Part shown: piece after piece, positions 1 to 5,008 of the stretch
Numbering within the stretch: position 1 is the first letter of the stretch
Layout of the letters: every line of letters begins with the position of its first letter
Notes under the pieces: model-generated
Databases searched by the model: none
The model's input: only the letters and a program-made list of their open reading frames with translations
What the model was told of the DNA's origin: nothing
Program-made: the position numbers and the translations under genes
Assembly (NCBI GenBank): GCA_003646305.1
Contig: QNFJ01000167.1
Span: 1-5,008 of the forward strand
Direction of reading: 5' to 3'
Length of the DNA stretch: 5,008 nucleotides
Source: Gammaproteobacteria bacterium
Lineage (GTDB): Bacteria; Pseudomonadota; Gammaproteobacteria; Methylococcales; UBA2780

Positions 1-36
1 AACTTATGCCTTTTGGGGCGCAAAGCTGAATTAAGT

Positions 37-50
37 GGGGCGTTAGCCCC
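37..50 (-). terminator. Small GC hairpin spanning the rnt stop codon
   Basis: On the minus strand GGGGC-TAAC-GCCCC forms a five-pair GC stem whose loop contains the TAA stop codon of rnt. It is followed by ACTTAATTC rather than a proper U-run, so it is a poor intrinsic terminator. It might act as a 3' stabilising stem or part of a weak terminator. The remaining 36 bases to the left edge contain no gene that I can support. Confidence 0.25.
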
Positions 51-669
51 GCTCCTCAAGCATTTTCCAGCGGTTAACAATCTCACAAAACAGTTTGGCG
101 GTTTGTTCGGCATCATATTTTGCGGAATGTGCCTTGCTGTTATCCCATTCAATTCCAGCTTCTTTGGCGGCTCGAGCCAGGACTGTCTGCCCATAGGCAA
201 GGCCACCTAATGTGGCAGTATCAAAGGTACTAAATGGGTGAAACGGGTTGCGTTTGATTCCGGTTCTGGCGACTGTAGCATTGAGAAAGCCGATATCAAA
301 AGCTGGGTTATGGCCAACGAGAATGGCGCGGTTGCAGCCATTTTCCTTAATGGCCGTGCGAATGGGTCTGAACAGAGAGGTGAGCGCCTCTTTTTCATCA
401 ATTGCCATTCGAAAAGGGTGCCAGGGATCGATACCGGTAAAATCGAGTGCAGCTTGATCAAGTTTTGATCCGGCGAAGGGTTTTACGTTAAAAGCATGGG
501 TCTCTTTAAGAGTGAGGCCGCCTTTTTCATCCATTTGAAGGATAACGGCTGCAATTTCCAGTAACGCATTTTTTTTTGCATCGAAGCCAGCAGTCTCCAG
601 ATCGATAATAACGGGGAGATAGCCACGGAAACGTTGTGCAAAAAGTGGTTTTTCGGCCTCTTGGCTCAT
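43..669 (-). CDS. rnt: Ribonuclease T (DEDDh 3'-5' exoribonuclease)
   Basis: RNase T trims the 3' ends of tRNAs and other stable RNAs, including end turnover of the tRNA CCA tail, as a cytoplasmic homodimer. The 208-residue protein aligns without gaps to E. coli RNase T (215 aa) as I remember it. The DEDDh catalytic set is complete: Asp23 and Glu25 in IIDLETAGF, Asp125 in GHNPAFD, His181 and Asp186 in AHSAKYD. The four phenylalanines that stack on the RNA 3' end (Phe29, Phe77, Phe124, Phe146) and the basic RNA-binding residues Arg13, Arg15, Lys108, Arg114 and Lys139 are all at the same numbers. The C-terminus is a few residues shorter. The ATG at 669 is chosen because MSQEAEKPLFAQRFRG matches the family N-terminus. 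No clear Shine-Dalgarno sequence precedes it. It is divergent from mlaA. A run of nine A residues on the coding strand (569-577) encodes part of Ala-Lys-Lys-Asn at residues 31-34. Confidence 0.97.
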   Translation of the reverse strand: MSQEAEKPLFAQRFRGYLPVIIDLETAGFDAKKNALLEIAAVILQMDEKGGLTLKETHAFNVKPFAGSKLDQAALDFTGIDPWHPFRMAIDEKEALTSLFRPIRTAIKENGCNRAILVGHNPAFDIGFLNATVARTGIKRNPFHPFSTFDTATLGGLAYGQTVLARAAKEAGIEWDNSKAHSAKYDAEQTAKLFCEIVNRWKMLEERG

Positions 670-687
670 ATAGGGTTTGGTGCCTGA

Positions 688-716
688 AATTTAGATTGGA
701 CTATTCTGCGTCGCAA
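688..716 (-). promoter_or_regulatory. Candidate sigma70-type promoter for rnt
   Basis: On the minus strand a -35-like TTGCGA (711-716) lies 17 bp from a -10-like TAAATT (688-693). Each matches the consensus at four of six positions. Transcription would start about 10-15 bases upstream of the rnt ATG at 669, giving a very short leader. This is pattern matching by eye only, and such weak hexamers are common in AT-rich intergenic DNA. Confidence 0.3.
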
Positions 717-717
717 A

Positions 718-746
718 TTGGTAAAAACCAAGTTAAATGCTATTTT
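718..746 (+). promoter_or_regulatory. Candidate mlaA promoter with a TTGGT/ACCAA dyad over its -35
   Basis: A -35-like TTGGTA (718-723) and a -10-like TATTTT (741-746), each four of six to consensus, are separated by exactly 17 bp and point toward mlaA. The -35 is the left part of a perfect dyad, TTGGT-AAAA-ACCAA (718-731), which could be an operator for a dimeric repressor or could be chance. A start near 752 would leave an mRNA leader of about 140 nt before the likely mlaA ATG at 894. Confidence 0.3.
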
Positions 747-801
747 TACAGCAGATTAAATTGATAAAGGCAGGGATTTTCAGGTTGTTTCTGGTGGCAT
801 T

Positions 802-812
802 GAGGTAATATG
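802..812 (+). promoter_or_regulatory. Shine-Dalgarno-like GAGGT before an upstream in-frame ATG
   Basis: GAGGT (802-806) precedes an ATG at 810-812 with a short spacer. This ATG is in frame with mlaA and 28 codons upstream of the ATG (894) that begins a textbook lipoprotein signal peptide. The 894 ATG itself is preceded by an A-rich stretch (ACAACAAAAACAAAA) with no Shine-Dalgarno. The site therefore bears on mlaA start choice: either translation begins at 810 with an odd hydrophilic extension, or the GAGGT is fortuitous or serves a leader role. Confidence 0.4.
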
Positions 813-893
813 CAAGAAGATGACTTCAGTGAGATAATTCCCTCCCCTAACGAAATCCAGATTTGTGGCGACTTGTTTACAACAAAAACAAAA

Positions 894-1640
894 ATGAAGA
901 ATAAAAAGTTACTTAGAAGTAGTGATCTGTTACTGGTGGTAGGTCTAATTTCTGGGTTGTCAGGGTGCGCAACAACATCTGAATATGCGGACGAACGGGA
1001 TCCGCTACAAAGCGTAAATCGTGCTGTTTATGAGTTTAATGACGCATTGGATGAGTATGCGCTAAAACCCATTGCTAAAGGATATCAATGGGTGATGCCA
1101 GGTTTTGCAGATAGAGGTGTTACTAACTTCTTTGGCAACTTGGATGATGTGCGTGTGACGATTAATGATCTGTTGCAATTCAAGCCGGGACAGGCGGGAG
1201 AAGATGGAAGCCGGTTTTTGATTAACACGACCCTGGGTATTGCGGGGTTTATGGATGTGGCGACCGGTTTTGGTTTTGAAAAGCATAACGAAGATTTTGG
1301 TCAGACATTGGGTGTTTGGGGAGTTCCGACCGGGCCCTATATTGTTTTACCTCTTTTTGGACCGAGCAGTGTACGAGGCGCTTTTGGGTTGGCGGGTGAC
1401 TATGCAGCTGCCCCGGTCACTTATTTAGTAGATTGGGATGCGGCTCTGGCGCTAGGTGCTGTCGCTTTGATTGATTTTAGAGCGGATAATTTATCGGTGA
1501 CTGATCTGGTTGATGAGGCGGCACTTGATAAATATGAATTTCTTCGTGACGGTTATTTTCAACATCGTGAATACCTGATTTATGATGGCAATCCACCAGA
1601 AGATGACGATGAATTCTTCGAGGAAGAAGCGTTTGAGTGA
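894..1640 (+). CDS. mlaA: MlaA/VacJ outer-membrane lipoprotein, phospholipid retrograde transport
   Basis: MlaA sits in the inner leaflet of the outer membrane and removes mislocalised outer-leaflet phospholipids, passing them to periplasmic MlaC and the MlaFEDB ABC complex. Starting at 894, the 248-residue product begins MKNKK, has a hydrophobic segment (about residues 11-22) and the lipobox LSGC with lipidated Cys25. Ala26 at +2 is compatible with sorting to the outer membrane. The mature part carries the family hallmarks: DPLQSVNRAVYEFND (36-50), VTNFFGNLDD (76-85), an INDLLQFKPGQA region (90-101), NTTLGIAGFMDVA (111-123), EDFGQTLGVWGVPTGPY (133-149) and VLPLFGPSSVRGAFG (151-165). Length is like E. 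coli MlaA (251 aa). The tail is strongly acidic (236-248, EDDDEFFEEEAFE). No other mla gene is in the window. An in-frame ATG at 810 with a better ribosome-binding site would add 28 hydrophilic residues before the signal peptide; I prefer 894 for that reason. Identity is firm, start less so. Confidence 0.93.
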   Translation: MKNKKLLRSSDLLLVVGLISGLSGCATTSEYADERDPLQSVNRAVYEFNDALDEYALKPIAKGYQWVMPGFADRGVTNFFGNLDDVRVTINDLLQFKPGQAGEDGSRFLINTTLGIAGFMDVATGFGFEKHNEDFGQTLGVWGVPTGPYIVLPLFGPSSVRGAFGLAGDYAAAPVTYLVDWDAALALGAVALIDFRADNLSVTDLVDEAALDKYEFLRDGYFQHREYLIYDGNPPEDDDEFFEEEAFE

Positions 1641-1651
1641 CTGAACTCTTT

Positions 1652-1711
1652 AAGTCGATCGTAAAAAACCTTTGTCGGAAATGACAAAGGTTTTTTACGA
1701 TCGACTTTTTT
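1652..1711. terminator. Bidirectional intrinsic terminator, perfect 25-bp inverted repeat
   Basis: The left arm 1652-1676 and right arm 1683-1707 are exact reverse complements over 25 bp, with a six-base loop GGAAAT (1677-1682). The inner part, AAAAAACC-TTTGTC / GACAAAGG-TTTTTT, is by itself a symmetric terminator: a GC-containing stem flanked by A6 and T6, so it ends transcripts from either strand. An outer extension, AAGTCGATCGT / ACGATCGACTT, continues the pairing, and on the plus strand T residues run to 1711. It lies between the stop codons of convergent mlaA (1640) and pyrC (1721), just where a shared terminator is expected. Confidence 0.92.
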
Positions 1712-1720
1712 ATTGCGGGC

Positions 1721-2755
1721 TCAACAAAGTTTCCAGGTGAGTTCTTCTCCTGCCATTAACGGAATCACTTTGCCGTCTGCAAAAGAATAGTTTGGTGGGA
1801 TTTTCCAGGTTGATTTTTTCAAGGTAATTGTCTCGTTGTTGCGGGGAAGGCGATAAAAGTCGGCGCCATGGTGGCTAGCAAATCCTTCTAACCTATTGAG
1901 AGCGTTCGCCGACTCAAAAGCTGTCGCGTACAGTTCTATTGCGGCGTATGCGGTATAGCAACCAGCGCATCCACAGTCACTTTCTTTTGCCCCAACAGCA
2001 TGTGGGGCACTATCAGTGCCGAGGAAAAACTTAGGATTACCACTGGTTGCCGCCTTAACCAGGGCTTCTCGGTGTTTCTCTCTTTTCAAAATGGGCAGGC
2101 AGTAGTAATGCGGGCGAATGCCACCAGCCAGGAGACTATTGCGGTTAAACAACAGGTGGTGTGCGGTGATTGTTGCGGCAATGGTCTCGGGTGCATCACT
2201 AACGAACTGAATAGCCTCTGCTGTTGTGGCGTGCTCAAGCACAACTCGGAGGGCGGGAAATGCTCTGGTGATGGCTATTAAGTGGCGATCTATAAATGCT
2301 TTTTCGCGATCAAAAATATCAACTGTACCATCAGTTACCTCGCCATGAACAAGCAGTGGAACCTCATGTTTCTCCATTTCAGCGAATATTGGATATATTT
2401 TCTGGATATCGGTCACGCCCGAATCAGAATTGGTTGTCGCGCCAGCGGGATAGAGTTTAAAAGCAATCGTCTGCTCGTTCTCTGCAACACGCCGAACCTC
2501 ATCAGCTGTTGTTGAATTTGTCAGGTACAACGCCATGAGTGGATTAAATGGCTGTCCCGCAGGGAGTGTGTCAAGAATTGCCTTTCTATAATCAAGCGCC
2601 AGCTCAACAGTTGTCACAGGCGGCCTCAGATTCGGCATGATAATGGCGCGGCCAAACTGCCTTGCAGCGTGGGGTGTAGTGTCCCTTAGGGCATCACCTT
2701 CGCGAAGGTGAAGGTGCCAGTCATCGGGGCGGGTGATGGTGAGTTCATTTATCAT
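1721..2755 (-). CDS. pyrC: Dihydroorotase, class II (PyrC)
   Basis: PyrC reversibly cyclises N-carbamoyl-L-aspartate to L-dihydroorotate, the third step of de novo UMP synthesis, in the cytoplasm. From the ATG at 2755 the protein has 344 residues, close to E. coli PyrC (348). Binuclear zinc ligands are all visible: His14 and His16 in DDWHLHLR, carboxylated Lys100 in AFKLYPAG, His137 in LLVHGEV, His175 in LEHATT and Asp248 in LGTDSAPH. Arg18 and Asn42 bind substrate, and Thr107-Thr108 (GATTNS) correspond to the mobile active-site loop. The FNRN segment (203-206) and a Cys cluster DCGCAGC (260-266) are also typical of the family. An ATG at 2815 would add 20 residues (beginning MVVRKSVYNEQ) with no counterpart in PyrC proteins I know. 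I chose 2755 because MINELTITRPDDWHLH matches the family N-terminus. Neither start has a clear Shine-Dalgarno. It is convergent with mlaA and divergent from fmdB. Confidence 0.96.
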   Translation of the reverse strand: MINELTITRPDDWHLHLREGDALRDTTPHAARQFGRAIIMPNLRPPVTTVELALDYRKAILDTLPAGQPFNPLMALYLTNSTTADEVRRVAENEQTIAFKLYPAGATTNSDSGVTDIQKIYPIFAEMEKHEVPLLVHGEVTDGTVDIFDREKAFIDRHLIAITRAFPALRVVLEHATTAEAIQFVSDAPETIAATITAHHLLFNRNSLLAGGIRPHYYCLPILKREKHREALVKAATSGNPKFFLGTDSAPHAVGAKESDCGCAGCYTAYAAIELYATAFESANALNRLEGFASHHGADFYRLPRNNETITLKKSTWKIPPNYSFADGKVIPLMAGEELTWKLC

Positions 2756-2826
2756 GGGAGCAATATTGCAGTGATTGAAAACCTGTTCATTGTAAACCGA
2801 TTTGCGTACAACCATTAAAATTAGGA

Positions 2827-2882
2827 AAATAGGGGGCTGGGTGAACGAGTAGGGCTTGAATTTAGCGATATTGCCCCTATTT
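2827..2882. promoter_or_regulatory. Interrupted 9-bp inverted repeat in the pyrC/fmdB divergent region
   Basis: AAATAGGGG (2827-2835) and CCCCTATTT (2874-2882) are exact reverse complements separated by 38 bases, in the gap between the pyrC and fmdB starts. If pyrC transcription begins upstream of 2882, its leader RNA could fold the two arms together, with a weakly T-rich stretch (TATTTTCCTAATTTT) just after the stem and before the coding region. It might equally be a pair of operator half-sites. I saw no convincing -35/-10 pair for either gene here, so the role is inferred only from symmetry and position. Confidence 0.35.
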
Positions 2883-2918
2883 AGTTCCTGTTGCCTTTTG
2901 CTATTAAGTTGAAATCAG

Positions 2919-3188
2919 ATGCCAATTTACGAATACAAATGTGAAGCCTGCGAGCATGAGCTTGAAGCCCTTCAGAAGATGAGTGATGATCCATTAAAAG
3001 ATTGCCCTGCCTGTTCGGCTGCTTCGCTCAAAAAGCAGATCTCAGCGGCCGGTTTCAGGTTGAAAGGCTCTGGTTGGTACGAGACCGATTTTAAGAGCGG
3101 CAGTAAAAAGAATCTGTCCGATGGTGGAGGTGGTAGCAGCTCAAAAACACCTCCCTGCGCAGCGACAGGGAAATGTCCTGCAAGTTAG
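2919..3188 (+). CDS. FmdB-family small zinc-ribbon protein
   Basis: This 89-residue protein begins MPIYEYKCEACEHELEALQKM, the signature of the FmdB/CxxC_CxxC_SSSS putative regulatory family. Two CxxC knuckles (Cys8/Cys11 and Cys29/Cys32) should bind one zinc. Next comes the conserved KKQISAAGFRLKGSGWYETDFK stretch (38-59), then a low-complexity Ser/Gly linker (SDGGGGSSSK, 67-76) and a short tail with two further cysteines, Cys80 and Cys86 (PPCAATGKCPAS). The family name comes from a putative regulator of a methylotroph formamidase operon. Its biochemical role is unknown in most bacteria, so I give no function or symbol. It lies 60 nt upstream of aspS on the same strand, an arrangement I recall as common in gammaproteobacteria, so the two may be cotranscribed. 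The ATG at 2919 is fixed by the MPIYEY start, though no good Shine-Dalgarno is seen. Confidence 0.92.
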   Translation: MPIYEYKCEACEHELEALQKMSDDPLKDCPACSAASLKKQISAAGFRLKGSGWYETDFKSGSKKNLSDGGGGSSSKTPPCAATGKCPAS

Positions 3189-3190
3189 TT

Positions 3191-3210
3191 TTAGCCTGAA
3201 ATCAGGTTAA
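3191..3210 (+). other. Short hairpin between fmdB and aspS
   Basis: TTAGCCTG (3191-3198) and CAGGTTAA (3203-3210) can form an eight-pair stem with one G-U pair and an AAAT loop, three bases after the fmdB stop codon. The sequence after it is CCCCTAAATTT, so there is no immediate U-run and it is unlikely to be a strong terminator. It could be a leaky terminator or a 3' processing stem between fmdB and aspS. The remaining AT-rich gap up to the aspS ATG holds a repeated TAAATT (3215-3226), which could mask a weak promoter. Confidence 0.3.
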
Positions 3211-3248
3211 CCCCTAAATTTAAATTATTTTTAAGCAGAGAAAAAAGA

Positions 3249-5008
3249 ATGCGAAGCCATTATTGCGGTGAATTAAACGAGTCTCATCTCGGTCAGGAAG
3301 TTGAATTGTGTGGCTGGGTTAACCGCCGGCGAGATCATGGTGGCGTGATTTTCATTGATCTTCGTGATCGTGAAGGGGTGATGCAGGTGGTTTTTGACCC
3401 CGATGAGCCGGTTTCATTTGCGATTGCAGAAAGTGTTCGTAGTGAATATGTACTGAAACTGCGCGGTAAAGTGCGCGCTCGGCCAGAAGGGACAATCAAC
3501 GAGAACATGGCCACAGGCCAGGTTGAGATGCTGGGTCTTGAGCTTGAAGTTTTAAACAAATCAGAAACCCCACCTTTTCAGATTGATGAACATGGTGAGG
3601 TCAACGAAGAGACTCGTCTACGCTATCGTTATATCGATTTGCGCCGTCCAGAAATGCTTGGCCGGATCAAAATGCGGAGTGAAACCACAAAGTTTCTACG
3701 TCGTTTCCTGGAAGAGGAAGGTTTTCTTGATATCGAAACACCTTTCCTGACCAAAGCGACACCAGAAGGGGCGCGTGATTACCTTGTGCCAAGTCGCGTG
3801 CATAACAACTCTTTTTATGCGCTGCCACAGTCTCCACAGCTCTTTAAGCAGTTGCTGATGGTGGGGGGGCTTGATCGTTATTACCAGATCGCCCGCTGCT
3901 TTAGAGACGAAGATCTGCGTGCAGATAGACAACCAGAATTCACCCAGCTTGATATTGAAACCTCTTTTATGAATGAGGGGCAGATTATCGAGTTAATTGA
4001 AGAGATGACGCGCCAGTTGTTTGATACGGCTCTTGACGTCCAATTGCCAACCGAATTCCCTCGTATGACCTACCAGGAGTCAATGCGCCGTTTTGGGTGT
4101 GATCGCCCTGATTTACGCTTTTCACTAGAGCTTATTGATATTGCGGATTTGATGGCCAATGTGGACTTTAAAGTTTTCTCTGGCCCAGCAATTGACCCGA
4201 AAGGGCGAGTTGTTGCATTGCGGATGCCGAATGGCAGTAGCCTGAGTCGTAAACAGATTGATGATTTGACAAAATTTGTCGGCATTTATGGCGCAAAAGG
4301 GCTCGCTTATATCAAAGTCAATGACCGTGCAGCGGGCGCAGAAGGGTTGCAGTCACCAATTTTGAAATTTCTACCCGACGAGGTCGTTGAGGCGGTTCTT
4401 GAAAGAACCGGTGCAGAAACAGGTGATCTGGTTTTCTTTGGAGCCGATAAAGAGAGTGTTGTGAACGAAGCGATGGGCGCACTGCGCGTTAAGCTTGGTC
4501 ACGATGGTGGATTGGCTGAAGGAGACTGGAAACCGGTCTGGATTATCGATTTCCCCATGTTTGACTGGGATGAGGGTGGTAAACGCTGGAATGCGTTGCA
4601 TCACCCATTTACAGCGCCATCCTGCTCGCTCGAAGAATTGAAAAATGATCCGGGCGCGGCACTATCACGCGCCTATGATTTGGTGCTGAATGGTACGGAA
4701 GTGGGTGGTGGTTCTATTCGTATTCACTCTTCAGATGTACAGTCAGAAGTCTTTACGTTGTTGGGAATCGGTGAAGAAGAGGCGCAGGAAAAATTTGGTT
4801 TTCTACTCGATGCGCTTAAGTATGGTTGTCCACCGCATGGCGGACTCGCATTTGGGCTAGATAGGCTAGTCATGTTGATGAGTGGCGCAAGCTCTATTCG
4901 TGATGTGATGGCCTTCCCGAAAACACAAACTGCTGCCTGTCCGCTAACCAATGCGCCCGCAGAAGTGAGTGATCTACAGCTGCGTGAGCTGGGTATTAAG
5001 CTACGTAA
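3249..5008 (+). CDS. aspS: Aspartyl-tRNA synthetase, predicted non-discriminating (3' end cut off)
   Basis: This class IIb synthetase attaches aspartate to tRNA(Asp) and, if non-discriminating, also to tRNA(Asn). The frame is open for 586 codons plus two bases at the window edge. E. coli AspRS has 590 residues, so only the last few codons and stop are missing. Layout follows the bacterial enzyme: OB-fold anticodon domain (about 1-105, with Phe35 and Gln46 that read the anticodon), hinge, catalytic core interrupted by the bacterial GAD insertion (about 290-420), then the rest of the core. Visible motifs are the flipping-loop region LTKATPEGARDY, aspartate pocket QSPQLFKQ (194-201), motif 2 FRDEDLRADRQPEFTQ (from 218, with Arg219) and motif 3 GLAFGLDRL (532-540, with Arg539). 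His30 (RRRDHGG) and Gly81 (ARPEGT) match the residues linked to relaxed tRNA specificity in Pseudomonas aeruginosa; E. coli has Leu30. The ATG at 3249 matches the family start MRSHYCGEL and is preceded by a weak AGAG purine tract. It follows the fmdB-family gene by 60 nt. Confidence 0.97.
   Translation, partial: MRSHYCGELNESHLGQEVELCGWVNRRRDHGGVIFIDLRDREGVMQVVFDPDEPVSFAIAESVRSEYVLKLRGKVRARPEGTINENMATGQVEMLGLELEVLNKSETPPFQIDEHGEVNEETRLRYRYIDLRRPEMLGRIKMRSETTKFLRRFLEEEGFLDIETPFLTKATPEGARDYLVPSRVHNNSFYALPQSPQLFKQLLMVGGLDRYYQIARCFRDEDLRADRQPEFTQLDIETSFMNEGQIIELIEEMTRQLFDTALDVQLPTEFPRMTYQESMRRFGCDRPDLRFSLELIDIADLMANVDFKVFSGPAIDPKGRVVALRMPNGSSLSRKQIDDLTKFVGIYGAKGLAYIKVNDRAAGAEGLQSPILKFLPDEVVEAVLERTGAETGDLVFFGADKESVVNEAMGALRVKLGHDGGLAEGDWKPVWIIDFPMFDWDEGGKRWNALHHPFTAPSCSLEELKNDPGAALSRAYDLVLNGTEVGGGSIRIHSSDVQSEVFTLLGIGEEEAQEKFGFLLDALKYGCPPHGGLAFGLDRLVMLMSGASSIRDVMAFPKTQTAACPLTNAPAEVSDLQLRELGIKLR

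Noticed and set aside
15..42. Repeated GGGGCG at 15-20 and 37-42 as the start of a repeat array.
   Set aside because: Only two short copies are visible at the window edge with no regular unit between them.
13..468. Several plus-strand and alternate-frame open frames (13-210, 207-461, 238-468, 248-457) over the rnt gene.
   Set aside because: They lie opposite or out of frame with a fully conserved RNase T and resemble no known family, so they are shadow frames.
1062..1428. Open frames within mlaA (1062-1286 minus, 1240-1428 plus).
   Set aside because: They overlap well-conserved MlaA sequence, show no recognisable domain, and have no start context.
1652..1707. The long inverted repeat as a transposon end, MITE or integron recombination site.
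   Set aside because: There is no flanking target duplication or associated recombinase, and the A6/T6-flanked core between convergent stop codons is fully explained as a bidirectional terminator.
2000..2515. Two back-to-back plus-strand open frames antisense to pyrC (2000-2281 and 2282-2515).
   Set aside because: The second is Cys/aromatic-rich without recognisable motifs, and both mirror conserved PyrC codons; they are best read as antisense shadows.
2756..2815. A 20-residue N-terminal extension of PyrC from the ATG at 2815.
   Set aside because: The extra residues have no counterpart in the PyrC family I know and there is no Shine-Dalgarno for that ATG; the internal ATG at 2755 gives a normal-length enzyme.
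3863..3869. A seven-G run in aspS as a possible frameshift.
   Set aside because: The reading frame continues correctly on both sides with conserved AspRS sequence (QLLMVGG then LDRYYQIA), so the gene is intact there.
3335..4951. Minus-strand open frames antisense to aspS (3335-3559, 3696-3932, 4070-4285, 4371-4604, 4724-4951).
   Set aside because: The plus strand is one continuous AspRS reading frame with all class II motifs; the antisense frames carry no recognisable protein.

Overview
The window looks like chromosomal core sequence from a gammaproteobacterium of moderate GC content. All five genes are recognisable housekeeping genes whose residues follow the E. coli and Pseudomonas families closely. 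The best guess is a free-living, possibly marine, relative of the Pseudomonadales/Cellvibrionales/Oceanospirillales. That placement rests on the AspRS type, RNase T, MlaA and the fmdB-aspS neighbourhood as I recall them, not on any search.

Layout from left to right: (1) rnt (RNase T) on the minus strand, complete, with a small GC hairpin around its stop codon. (2) A divergent intergenic region carrying weak sigma70-like promoter candidates for rnt and mlaA and a small TTGGT/ACCAA dyad. (3) mlaA (vacJ), an outer-membrane lipoprotein gene, on the plus strand. (4) A perfect 25-bp inverted repeat that closes the convergent mlaA/pyrC pair and reads as a bidirectional terminator. (5) pyrC (dihydroorotase) on the minus strand. 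(6) A second divergent region containing a 9-bp interrupted dyad in the presumed pyrC leader. (7) fmdB-family zinc-ribbon gene followed 60 nt later by aspS (aspartyl-tRNA synthetase), both on the plus strand. aspS runs off the right edge, probably only a few codons before its stop.

The genes serve separate basic functions: tRNA and stable-RNA 3' maturation (rnt), outer-membrane lipid asymmetry (mlaA), de novo pyrimidine synthesis (pyrC), an uncharacterised small zinc-ribbon protein (fmdB) and translation (aspS). The most informative functional detail is in AspRS. Its anticodon-domain residues His30 and Gly81 match the non-discriminating type, which predicts tRNA-dependent asparagine formation in this organism.

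I see no mobile element, CRISPR array, tRNA/rRNA gene, toxin-antitoxin pair or defence system. I found no previously undescribed system here. The items worth a second look are the exceptionally long terminator dyad, the AspRS specificity residues, the mlaA start region, a nine-A run in rnt and the pyrC leader dyad. No stretch over 300 bases lacks a gene; the longest gap, 670-893, is described under its regulatory entries.
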